Of a stretch of 38,090 nt of DNA, positions 1-6,956 are shown piece by piece. Numbering within the stretch: position 1 is the stretch's first letter; each line of letters begins with the position of its first letter. This DNA comes from Blautia sp. (GTDB lineage: Bacteria; Bacillota; Clostridia; Lachnospirales; Lachnospiraceae): contig JAMPFM010000027.1 of NCBI GenBank assembly GCA_023664455.1, forward strand, positions 1 to 38,090. The letters run 5' to 3'. A program made the translations under genes and the position numbers. The notes under the pieces were generated by a model. That model made no database searches. It was given only the letters and a program-made list of their open reading frames with translations, and was not told where the DNA came from.

Positions 1-55
1 ATTGTATATTCTGTACAACTACACACTTCTATACTTTAGTTTCGCAATCGCTTAA
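1..55. repeat. Right end of a dispersed palindromic repeat (partial copy)
   Basis: The first 55 bases match, with only a few mismatches, the right end of the complete element at 4901-5108 (there 5055-5108). Shared blocks include TATTCTGTACAACTACACA, ATACTTTAGTTTCGCAAT and a terminal CTTAA. The rest of this copy lies left of the window. It ends about 40 bases before comF, so repeat ends flank the comF-to-cdaR gene block on both sides. Confidence 0.75.
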
Positions 56-94
56 CGAAGGTGAAATGGAAAGGAAAACGAAGGAAAAAATAGA

Positions 95-820
95 ATGCAT
101 TATCATTTCAAATTATTCTCAGGGATGCTTCTGGATTTTATCTATCCGAGAAGATGTCCCGTCTGTGACAAGGCTGTCAAGCCTTTTGGAAGCCTCATCT
201 GTGAGGGGTGTAAAGAAAAAATAAAATACATCAAGGCGCCCTATTGTCAGAAATGCGGCAAGGAATTGAAAGATAAGAGAGCGCTTTTTTGTCATGACTG
301 TATGCAGAGGGAGCATGTTTACGACAAGGGCATGGCGTTGTTTGCCTACCCCAGCGTCGCTTCTTCTATTTTCCGTTTCAAATATAAGAACAGAAAAGAA
401 TATGCGGCATATTATGGAGAAAGAATGGCAAGTATCTTAGGGGAGCGTATTCTGGCGCTGCAGCCGGACGCATTGATTCCGGTGCCGATTCATAGCTCGA
501 AGAAACGGGTGAGGGGGTATAACCAGGCGGAAGCGCTCGCGAGGGAGCTGGGAGGACGTTTAAACATACTGGTAGAGACAAAATTGATTGTCAGAACGCG
601 CAAAACAATACCCATGAAAGATTTATCTGCACAGGAAAGACAAAATAATTTGAAAAAGGCTTTCAAAATCCGTGATAATGATGTAAAATTAAATACAGTT
701 ATAATTATTGACGACATTTATACAACTGGAAGTACAATAGACGCTATGGCGCGGGAGCTGCGCGGCGTGGGCGTCAGGCATATTTATTTTGCAGCATTAG
801 CAATAGGAAACGGAATGTGA
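95..820 (+). CDS. comF: ComF family phosphoribosyltransferase-like protein
   Basis: The 241-residue protein has the ComF/GntX architecture. An N-terminal zinc-binding region shows CPVC at residues 21-24, CEGC at 36-39, CQKC at 51-54 and CHDC at 66-69. A type I phosphoribosyltransferase fold follows, with the PRPP-binding signature VIIIDDIYTTGST around residues 205-217. In Bacillus the ComFC protein is needed for DNA uptake during transformation; in many non-competent Firmicutes the role is unproven. The ATG at 95 is preceded by an AAGGA stretch. The next gene starts 19 bases after the stop and encodes a YvyF-like protein, the same neighbour order as comFC-yvyF in Bacillus, which supports the identification. 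Family confidence is high; an actual role in competence here is inference. Confidence 0.9.
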   Translation: MHYHFKLFSGMLLDFIYPRRCPVCDKAVKPFGSLICEGCKEKIKYIKAPYCQKCGKELKDKRALFCHDCMQREHVYDKGMALFAYPSVASSIFRFKYKNRKEYAAYYGERMASILGERILALQPDALIPVPIHSSKKRVRGYNQAEALARELGGRLNILVETKLIVRTRKTIPMKDLSAQERQNNLKKAFKIRDNDVKLNTVIIIDDIYTTGSTIDAMARELRGVGVRHIYFAALAIGNGM

Positions 821-839
821 AAGGAGCAGAGTTATTATT

Positions 840-1247
840 ATGAATGTACGAAATTGTAAGAAATGTGGACAAATCTTTAATTATGTATCAGGACCGCCGA
901 TTTGTATGTCGTGTCGGGAGAAAATGGAAGAAAAATTCCAGGAAGTAAAGAAATATATTCAGGAAAACCGCCATGCGACAATCCCGCAGGTGTCAGAGGC
1001 GTGCGAAGTTTCCACGAATCAGATTCAGCAGTGGCTGAGAGAAGAACGTCTGGAACTGGCAGAAGGCTCTGCAATCGTTCTCTACTGCGAGAACTGTGAG
1101 GCGCCGATTCTTTCGGGACGTTTCTGCGAGAAGTGCAAAAACTCTATGGCGAATAAATTAAGCAGCAGCATTAAGAAACCGGAAGCTCCGAAACCCCAGA
1201 AAAAGAAGGACCCGAAAGAGAATCCGAAGATGCGTTTCTTGAATTAG
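840..1247 (+). CDS. YvyF-like zinc-ribbon/HTH protein (flagellar-operon protein family)
   Basis: The 135-residue protein has an N-terminal zinc knuckle (CKKC at 6-9 and CMSC at 22-25). A helix-turn-helix-like middle part follows (about residues 35-75, including VSEACEVSTNQIQQWLREERL), then a second zinc knuckle (CENC...CEKC), and a lysine/proline-rich tail. This matches the small YvyF family (TIGR03826-type flagellar operon protein) that sits next to comF in Firmicutes. In Bacillus the YvyF gene is followed by flgM and flagellar genes; none occur here, so a flagellar role cannot be assumed. A DNA- or RNA-binding regulatory function is plausible from the HTH and zinc motifs. It is probably co-transcribed with comF. 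Confidence 0.75.
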   Translation: MNVRNCKKCGQIFNYVSGPPICMSCREKMEEKFQEVKKYIQENRHATIPQVSEACEVSTNQIQQWLREERLELAEGSAIVLYCENCEAPILSGRFCEKCKNSMANKLSSSIKKPEAPKPQKKKDPKENPKMRFLN

Positions 1248-1266
1248 CTGTGGACAGGAGAGTTTC

Positions 1267-1656
1267 ATGCTGAATGAAGAACGCGTAATTCTGATGACCA
1301 AGCTGGCTTCTTATGAGACAGGCGAGGGAAAGCAGAATGCAGCGATTGGGAAGTATTTTCGCAGCGATTATATCGGGATACAGGTATTAAAATCCATTAT
1401 AAGTGCAAGCATTGCATTTGTAGTGGCTTTTGGTATGTATATTTTTTATGATATCGAAGTCTTTATGACAGATATTTATAAAATGGATTTGCTGCAGTTT
1501 GGAAAGAGCGTGCTGCTCTGGTACGCAGGTTTTGTAGGCGCTTACGCGGTGCTTTCTTATATCGTTTATGCTTACCGGTATGGCAGGGCGCGTAAGAGCC
1601 TGAAATTATATTATTCAAATTTGAAAAAATTATCGAATATGTACAGTAATAAGTGA
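1267..1656 (+). CDS. Small two-pass membrane protein of unknown function
   Basis: The 129-residue protein has a soluble N-terminus of about 35 residues and two hydrophobic segments (about 42-62 and 78-103). A basic, tyrosine-rich C-terminal tail follows (YRYGRARKSLKLYYSNLKK). Both ends are predicted to be cytoplasmic by the positive-inside rule. A good Shine-Dalgarno (ACAGGAG) lies just upstream of the ATG. It starts 19 bases after the YvyF-like gene and is followed, after a structured leader, by a larger membrane protein. I do not recognise the family. The position between comF and cdaA suggests an envelope-associated product, but this is only context. Confidence 0.7.
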   Translation: MLNEERVILMTKLASYETGEGKQNAAIGKYFRSDYIGIQVLKSIISASIAFVVAFGMYIFYDIEVFMTDIYKMDLLQFGKSVLLWYAGFVGAYAVLSYIVYAYRYGRARKSLKLYYSNLKKLSNMYSNK

Positions 1657-1691
1657 TAAGATATCTGACATACATTTTGAGAGGAAAAGTT

Positions 1692-1755
1692 GAAAGAATC
1701 GAAGGCAGTAGGATTCTTTCAGCTGTGAATCCGGGCGGGAGGCACAGGTTCACAG
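1692..1755 (+). promoter_or_regulatory. Two tandem hairpins in the leader of the 1781 gene
   Basis: The 124-base gap before the 1781 gene contains a perfect 9-bp stem (GAAAGAATC 1692-1700 with GATTCTTTC 1712-1720). Two bases later a second hairpin starts (CTGTGAA 1723-1729 with TTCACAG 1749-1755, extendable by CC/GG past one bulged base). Neither is followed by a T-run, so these are not ordinary terminators. The start codon lies 25 bases downstream with an AAGGGAG Shine-Dalgarno. The arrangement could be an mRNA-processing or cis-regulatory structure; no known riboswitch class is recognised. Confidence 0.4.
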
Positions 1756-1780
1756 GCTGGGAAGGGAGCATAGTTACAGG

Positions 1781-2728
1781 ATGACGACATTGCTTGTTGC
1801 AAAACAGTATATGAAGCTGTTTTACAGTAAATACGAGATTTATATAACCCCTTTTCTAAAATTTTTGTTGGCGTTTATTTCTCTGCTGCTGATTAATTCG
1901 AGTATGGGATATATGGCAGGAATTGACAGACTGCCGATTGTCCTGATTGTAGCGTTGATGTGTTCTTTTATGCCGACGAATTTTATTGTGGTTATGGCTG
2001 CGTTATTTACCCTTCTGCATTTGTATGCGTTGAGTCTGGAGTGTACAATTGTAATCGGGGCAGCGTTTATTCTCATGTTTTTGCTGTATTTCAGATTTTC
2101 GCCGAAAGATACGGTAGTGGTCGTGTTGACGCCCGTCTGTTTTCTGTTAAAGATACCATATGTGATTCCGCTTGCTATGGGATTAGTCGGGACTCCGGCG
2201 TCGGTGGTTTCCGTTGCATGCGGCGTGATATCGTATTATATGATACGGTATGTGAATGTGAACGCGACGGCGCTTGGCAAAGCGGCAGATGAAGAAACGG
2301 CGGCGAAATTCAAGATGATTATAGACGGCGTCTTGAATAATAAAGAGATGGTTGTGACGATTGCTGCATTTGCAACGGCGCTGATTCTGGTCTATGCGAT
2401 TCGCAGGCTGAGTATTGATTATGCATGGACGATAGCAATGGTAGCGGGCGCATTAGTGAATATCATGGTCATTCTGGTAGGGGATTTGATGTTTGACACC
2501 AATGTCTCTTTGGGCGGCGCAATCATTGGCACTCTGGTTTCGTTCCTGTTGACGATGGTCTTACAGTTCTTTGTCTTTCATGTGGATTACAGCAGGACGG
2601 AAAAGGTACAATTCGAGGATGATGAATATTATTATTATGTAAAAGCGGTTCCGAAAGTAACCGTTGCCAGACCGGAGAAACAGGTGAAACAGATTGCCGG
2701 GAGGGGCAGAAGCAGGAACGGACATTAG
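1781..2728 (+). CDS. Polytopic membrane protein of unknown function
   Basis: The 315-residue protein is mostly hydrophobic, with about eight predicted transmembrane segments. They include ones near residues 20-45, 50-75, 80-105, 112-150, 193-208 and 213-270. A cytoplasmic-looking loop lies around 158-190 (KAADEETAAKFKMIIDG) and an acidic/tyrosine stretch (EDDEYYYY) precedes a basic C-terminal tail. It is encoded 23 bases upstream of cdaA on the same strand and probably shares its transcript, so it may act in envelope homeostasis or c-di-AMP-linked physiology; that is inference from position only. I do not recognise a named family and no catalytic motif is visible. Confidence 0.7.
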   Translation: MTTLLVAKQYMKLFYSKYEIYITPFLKFLLAFISLLLINSSMGYMAGIDRLPIVLIVALMCSFMPTNFIVVMAALFTLLHLYALSLECTIVIGAAFILMFLLYFRFSPKDTVVVVLTPVCFLLKIPYVIPLAMGLVGTPASVVSVACGVISYYMIRYVNVNATALGKAADEETAAKFKMIIDGVLNNKEMVVTIAAFATALILVYAIRRLSIDYAWTIAMVAGALVNIMVILVGDLMFDTNVSLGGAIIGTLVSFLLTMVLQFFVFHVDYSRTEKVQFEDDEYYYYVKAVPKVTVARPEKQVKQIAGRGRSRNGH

Positions 2729-2751
2729 ACGGCAGGGGTAGTAGGATTGTT

Positions 2752-3624
2752 ATGCAGCAGGTTAATCTTTTGATTGAGGAAAATTTATCAAAATTATTAT
2801 TTATGCCGACAATTCATTGGACGGATGTTGCGGAAATTATTATTATTGCGTTTCTTGTATATCACATTCTGCTTTGGATTAAAAATACAAGGGCGTGGGC
2901 GTTGTTAAAAGGTGTTTTCGTTATCGGGATTTTTTTGGCGATTGCACTTGTTTTCCGCATGAATACGATCCTGTGGATTGTTACGAATCTGTTCAGCGTC
3001 GCTGCGACGGCGATTGTTGTCGTGCTGCAGCCGGAGCTGCGTAATGCCTTAGAAGAGCTGGGACGGAAGAACCTGTTTTCTTCCATCCTGACCTTTAGCT
3101 CCTCGAAGCCGGATAACCTGCGGTTCTCAGATAAGACGATTAACGAGATAGCTAAGGCGTCCGTGGAAATGGGAAAAGTAAAAACCGGCGCGCTGATTGT
3201 CGTACAGAATGAACAGCCGTTGGGGGAATATGAGAGAACCGGCATTGCCGTTGACGGGATTGTTACCAGCCAGCTTCTGATTAATATTTTCGAGCACAAC
3301 ACGCCGCTGCATGATGGCGCGGTTATCGTGAAAGGAGATAGGATTACGGCGGCGACCTGTTATCTGCCTTTATCAGACAATATGGAGCTGAGTAAAGAGC
3401 TTGGTACAAGGCACCGGGCGGGCGTGGGCATCTCGGAAGTGACGGATTCCATGACCGTAATTGTTTCCGAGGAAACCGGTAAAATCAGTGTGGCTTACCT
3501 CGGCGGGTTAGAGCGTGGGATCGATGGCGACAGACTCAAAGAGCGCCTGAGAACGATTCAGAATAAACCAGTGGAGGAAAAGAAACGGAAGTTGTGGAAA
3601 GGCAGGTCCAAAAATGAAGAATAA
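2752..3624 (+). CDS. cdaA: Diadenylate cyclase CdaA
   Basis: CdaA makes the second messenger c-di-AMP from two ATP molecules at the membrane. The 290-residue protein has three N-terminal transmembrane segments (about 25-42, 52-68 and 72-92). The diadenylate cyclase domain follows, with the two hallmark motifs DGA (188-190, in LHDGAVIV) and RHRAG (220-224). Length and layout are typical of the membrane-bound CdaA/YbbP type. It overlaps the next gene, cdaR, by 11 bases, and glmM follows, reproducing the conserved cdaA-cdaR-glmM order in which CdaR and GlmM modulate the cyclase. The matching hydrolase gdpP is at 12807. Confidence 0.96.
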   Translation: MQQVNLLIEENLSKLLFMPTIHWTDVAEIIIIAFLVYHILLWIKNTRAWALLKGVFVIGIFLAIALVFRMNTILWIVTNLFSVAATAIVVVLQPELRNALEELGRKNLFSSILTFSSSKPDNLRFSDKTINEIAKASVEMGKVKTGALIVVQNEQPLGEYERTGIAVDGIVTSQLLINIFEHNTPLHDGAVIVKGDRITAATCYLPLSDNMELSKELGTRHRAGVGISEVTDSMTVIVSEETGKISVAYLGGLERGIDGDRLKERLRTIQNKPVEEKKRKLWKGRSKNEE

Positions 3625-4888
3625 ATGGAGCCAGAACTGGGGACTGAAACTGGGTTCCTTCCTTTTTGCCGCCGCACTGTGGCTTATTGTAACGAATATT
3701 AATGACCCGGTGACTACACTGCGGATACACAATGTGCCGGTGGAACTCCAGAATGAGCAGTTGATTACGGACAGCGGTCAGGTCTATGAATATCTGGACG
3801 ATACAGATGTTATCGATGTGGTAACGATACGGGCAAAGGGTTCCATTATCAATTCCTTAGGCGATAGCAATGTAATCGCGGTGGCGGACGTCAATGATCT
3901 GACCAGCTTAAATACCATTCCTATTCGCCTTTCGACGAATAAATACAACGATAATCTGGAAAGTATTACCGGAAATATCGAAAGTGTAAAACTGAGCATC
4001 GAAAATAAGATTTCCAAGACGCTGCCAATCAGGACGAATACCGTTGGCACGGTCAAGGATGGTTATATCATAGGGGAAAGTACGCTAGAGCAGAATCTAA
4101 TCGAAATATCCGGTCCAGAATCCGTAATTTCCCAGGTAAGGCGCGCTTCAGCAACGGTCAATGTATCTGGGTTCACCAATAACATCGGTACGGATTCCGA
4201 AATCCGGTTGTATGATGAAAACGATAAAATGATTACGGCGGGCAATATCAATAAGAGTATCAGCAAGGTGCGCGTCACCGTGGAAATACTGGAAATGAAG
4301 ACCGTGCCGATTCAATGGAATGTCATGGGAACACCGGCGCGGGGCTATCAGGCGACGGGTGAAATCACGGCGACCAGAAACAATGTCGTCATTGCCGGCA
4401 GGTCTAAATTGATAGCGAATATCGAGTCTATTGAGATTCCCGAAAGCGCATTGGATATCACGGACGCAGAAGAGAGTCTGGAAAAAATTGTCGATTTAAA
4501 AGAATACCTGCCTGATGGCGTGATACTTGCCGAAGAAGACTTCCAGGGCAGGGTGCGGGTAAACGTCGTAGTAGAGCCGGTAGCAGAGAGAACGGTAACG
4601 ATGCTTATAAACCGTATCCAGATTGCCAATGTACCGGAAGGCTTTGAAGCCGAACTGGCAGAAGAAGAGGCGACTTATCAACTGACGCTGACCGGTCTGC
4701 AGCAGAATTTAGATGCGCTGGAAGTAAATACAATCCAGGCGACAGCAGATATCGCGGCATTTATGGAGTCCGAAGGAATGGAAGTCATGGAAGAAGGGGA
4801 ATACCTGATCCCCCTGACCTATCAGCTTAGTGAAAACGTGTCCGTAAAGGCAGTGGTTCAGGTGCATGTGAATATTACGGAAATATGA
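3614..4888 (+). CDS. cdaR: CdaR/YbbR domain protein, regulator of CdaA
   Basis: The 424-residue protein begins with a single membrane-spanning segment (about residues 12-31, SFLFAAALWLIVTNI). The extracytoplasmic part is built of repeated YbbR domains; the pattern 'vPI...v.GT...GY...' recurs at about 135-150 and 232-248, which suggests three or four domains. In other Firmicutes CdaR binds CdaA and modulates c-di-AMP synthesis. The start overlaps the cdaA stop by 11 bases, a sign of translational coupling. Downstream, a palindromic repeat element separates it from glmM by 257 bases, which may weaken co-expression with glmM. Confidence 0.92.
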   Translation: MKNKWSQNWGLKLGSFLFAAALWLIVTNINDPVTTLRIHNVPVELQNEQLITDSGQVYEYLDDTDVIDVVTIRAKGSIINSLGDSNVIAVADVNDLTSLNTIPIRLSTNKYNDNLESITGNIESVKLSIENKISKTLPIRTNTVGTVKDGYIIGESTLEQNLIEISGPESVISQVRRASATVNVSGFTNNIGTDSEIRLYDENDKMITAGNINKSISKVRVTVEILEMKTVPIQWNVMGTPARGYQATGEITATRNNVVIAGRSKLIANIESIEIPESALDITDAEESLEKIVDLKEYLPDGVILAEEDFQGRVRVNVVVEPVAERTVTMLINRIQIANVPEGFEAELAEEEATYQLTLTGLQQNLDALEVNTIQATADIAAFMESEGMEVMEEGEYLIPLTYQLSENVSVKAVVQVHVNITEI

Positions 4889-5121
4889 AAGAAAGTAGAA
4901 TAGGTAATTGCGAAACTAAGATTTTACAGCCGCCCGTTGTGCAGAATATATAATCCAACGCAGGCACGCTCTCGCTACGGTTCAAACGCAGCGGTACATA
5001 AGATGCCAAAGTACGGCATCTAAGTACCGGCGTTTTCACAGTACCTGCTTTTGGAATTATATATTCTGTACAACTACACATTTTATACTTTAGTTTCGCA
5101 ATTACTTAAAAGAAAGTAGAA
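4888..5121. mobile_element. 208-bp palindromic MITE-like repeat flanked by 13-bp direct repeats
   Basis: The element spans 4901-5108. Its ends are inverted copies: GTAATTGCGAAACTAA at the left (4904-4919) recurs in reverse complement at 5091-5106, and CAGAATATATAAT recurs further in on both sides. The centre contains another hairpin, AGATGCC-N7-GGCATCT, extended by GGTAC/GTACC arms. Immediately outside both ends is the same 13-mer AAAGAAAGTAGAA (4888-4900 and 5109-5121), which looks like a target-site duplication. There is no transposase, so this fits a non-autonomous, in-trans-mobilised element (MITE) or a REP-like repeat. A second copy is cut by the left edge of the window. Confidence 0.8.
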
Positions 5122-5145
5122 ATCGGAAAGGAGTATCATTATCAA

Positions 5146-6495
5146 ATGGGGAGATTATTTGGAACAGACGGCGTGCGGGGCGTAGCCAATGAGGAGTTGA
5201 CGCCGCAGTTAGCAATGCAGTTAGGGCAGGCAGGCGCATATGTGCTATCCCGTGAGAATAACCATAAACCAACGATTATGGTGGGCTGTGATACCAGAAT
5301 TTCGGGGGATATGCTGGCAAATGCACTGATGGCGGGAGCTTGTTCCGTAGGCGCCAATGCAGTTTATGTAGGCGTTGTGCCGACGCCTGCAGTCGCCTAT
5401 CTGACGAGAAAATATAAAGTGGACGCCGGGGTTGTCATTTCCGCCTCTCATAATACGGTTGAATTTAACGGAATCAAGTTTTTTGATGGAAGTGGTTATA
5501 AACTGCCAGATTCTCTGGAAGATGAAATAGAAACGTTAATCCGTAACGGAATGCCGGATATCAAATTCCCAATCGGCGCCGGAGTCGGGAAAATCAAATA
5601 TCGTACTGATGCAAGGGAAGAATATATCAACCATGCGATTCAGTCCGTCAAAGTGGATTTACAGGGCATGAAAATTGTCGTTGACTGTGCCGAGGGCGCT
5701 GCTTTTTATACTTCTGTAGAGACCCTGAAAGAATTGGGTGCGGAAGTGGTCGCCATCCATAATAACCCGGACGGGACGAATATCAACGCCAACTGCGGTT
5801 CCACCCACATGGGCGAGCTACAGGCGCGGGTCGTCTATGAGAAAGCAAATTTAGGGCTGGCATTCGACGGGGATGCAGATAGGCTTCTTGCGGTAGACGA
5901 GACCGGGAAAATCGTAAACGGCGACGAGATCATGGCAATTATCGGCAACCATATGAAAGGGCAGGGTAAGTTAAAACATGATACGATTGTTGCCACTGTC
6001 ATGAGTAACCTTGGATTTTTCATGATGGGCGAGAAATACGATATCCATATCGAGCAGACGAAAGTCGGCGACAGGTATGTACTGGAAAGAATGCGCGAAA
6101 TCGGCGCAAGTCTGGGTGGCGAACAGTCCGGTCACGTTATTTTCTTAGATGAGAATACGACGGGCGACGGACTCCTCAGCGCACTCCATCTTCTGCAGGT
6201 TATCGTAGAGACGAAGAAGCCTTTGTCTGAGCTGAGCCAGATTATGGAAGTCATGCCGCAGGCGCTTGTCAATGCCAAAGTGCCAAACCATAAGAAAGAA
6301 AAATATATGGACTACCCGGAAATCGCAGACGCTATCGAGGAACTGAATAAGAAATTTGACGGAGCAGGACGCGTCTTAATCAGACCTTCCGGGACAGAAC
6401 CGCTTGTAAGAGTCATGATAGAGGGCAAAGACCAGAAGATGATTGAGACGGAAGCGAAGAAACTGGCGGAGCTGATACAAAACATTATGCTCTAA
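5146..6495 (+). CDS. glmM: Phosphoglucosamine mutase GlmM
   Basis: GlmM interconverts glucosamine-6-phosphate and glucosamine-1-phosphate, supplying UDP-GlcNAc for peptidoglycan. The 449-residue length is typical. The active-site serine loop VVISASHN places the phosphoserine at S101. The metal-binding loop DGDADR lies near residue 241, the sugar-binding GGEQSGH loop near 325, and the phosphate-binding RPSGTEP near 410. A GGAAAGGAG Shine-Dalgarno precedes the ATG. It completes the cdaA-cdaR-glmM cluster; GlmM is known in relatives to inhibit CdaA by direct binding. The MITE-like element just upstream is an unusual interruption of this otherwise tight operon. Confidence 0.96.
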   Translation: MGRLFGTDGVRGVANEELTPQLAMQLGQAGAYVLSRENNHKPTIMVGCDTRISGDMLANALMAGACSVGANAVYVGVVPTPAVAYLTRKYKVDAGVVISASHNTVEFNGIKFFDGSGYKLPDSLEDEIETLIRNGMPDIKFPIGAGVGKIKYRTDAREEYINHAIQSVKVDLQGMKIVVDCAEGAAFYTSVETLKELGAEVVAIHNNPDGTNINANCGSTHMGELQARVVYEKANLGLAFDGDADRLLAVDETGKIVNGDEIMAIIGNHMKGQGKLKHDTIVATVMSNLGFFMMGEKYDIHIEQTKVGDRYVLERMREIGASLGGEQSGHVIFLDENTTGDGLLSALHLLQVIVETKKPLSELSQIMEVMPQALVNAKVPNHKKEKYMDYPEIADAIEELNKKFDGAGRVLIRPSGTEPLVRVMIEGKDQKMIETEAKKLAELIQNIML

Positions 6496-6500
6496 CTCTA

Positions 6501-6517
6501 AAATTTTTGTGAAATTT
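6501..6517. repeat. 17-bp motif shared with the pfl upstream region
   Basis: AAATTTTTGTGAAATTT occurs here, 22 bases upstream of the -35 box of the HPr promoter. An exact copy is at 21705-21721, upstream of the -35 of the pfl promoter. The motif is a partial palindrome (AAATTT-N5-AAATTT). It may be a binding site for a shared regulator or merely AT-rich intergenic sequence. Confidence 0.35.
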
Positions 6518-6539
6518 TGCCTTATATGGGGATTTCTTG

Positions 6540-6568
6540 TTGAGATATTTTGTAAAAAATGATATAGT
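6540..6568 (+). promoter_or_regulatory. SigA-type promoter for the HPr gene
   Basis: TTGAGA (6540-6545), a 17-base spacer and TATAGT (6563-6568) form a good housekeeping promoter. It lies 57 bases upstream of the HPr start codon, and a GGAGGG ribosome binding site follows. Confidence 0.7.
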
Positions 6569-6625
6569 AAAAAGTAGTTATGGCTGGGAGGGTCAGTCAG
6601 AATGTGAATTGGAGGGAATAAGGGT

Positions 6626-6889
6626 ATGGTAAGCCAAAAGGTAGTTATTAAAAACCCCACAGGGTTGCATCTAAGACCTGCTGGTATCCTATGTAAGGAA
6701 GCAATGAAATTTAAATCGCTGATTACATTCTCGTTCAAGGAAAACACAGCGAATGCTAAGAGTGTACTAAGCGTGTTGGGGGCATGTGTTAAATGTGGCG
6801 ATGAAGTCGAGTTTATGTGCGACGGGGAAGACGAAGAGGAGGCTCTCAAGTCTTTAATCAGCGCTATCGAAAGTGGTCTTGGGGAATGA
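6626..6889 (+). CDS. ptsH: HPr family phosphocarrier protein
   Basis: The 87-residue protein has the usual HPr length. It carries the phosphoryl-accepting histidine H15 in NPTGLHLRPAG and the regulatory serine S46 in NAKSVLSVLG. HPr relays phosphate from enzyme I to sugar-specific EIIA proteins of the phosphotransferase system, and in Firmicutes its Ser46-phosphorylated form drives CcpA-dependent carbon catabolite repression. Both residues being present argues for a true HPr rather than a Crh-type variant. Enzyme I is not adjacent. It has its own promoter and a strong terminator, so it is probably monocistronic. The region after S46 (GACVKCGDEVEF, two cysteines) is less canonical than in classic HPr. 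Confidence 0.88.
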   Translation: MVSQKVVIKNPTGLHLRPAGILCKEAMKFKSLITFSFKENTANAKSVLSVLGACVKCGDEVEFMCDGEDEEEALKSLISAIESGLGE

Positions 6890-6906
6890 AACATTCGTGA
6901 TGAACG

Positions 6907-6931
6907 AGCCCGTTATTATAACGGGCTTTTT
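6907..6931 (+). terminator. Rho-independent terminator after the HPr gene
   Basis: AGCCCGTTA (6907-6915) pairs with TAACGGGCT (6919-6927) around a 3-base loop, and a T-run (6927-6931) follows. It lies 18 bases after the HPr stop and 26 bases before leuA. Confidence 0.9.
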
Positions 6932-6956
6932 CGCATAAAGAAAGAGAGGAAAAGAC

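Noticed and set aside
4875-5081. 68-codon minus-strand frame with a protein-like look
   Set aside because: It lies almost wholly inside the palindromic repeat element and overlaps the end of cdaR; it is the translation of a non-coding repeat.
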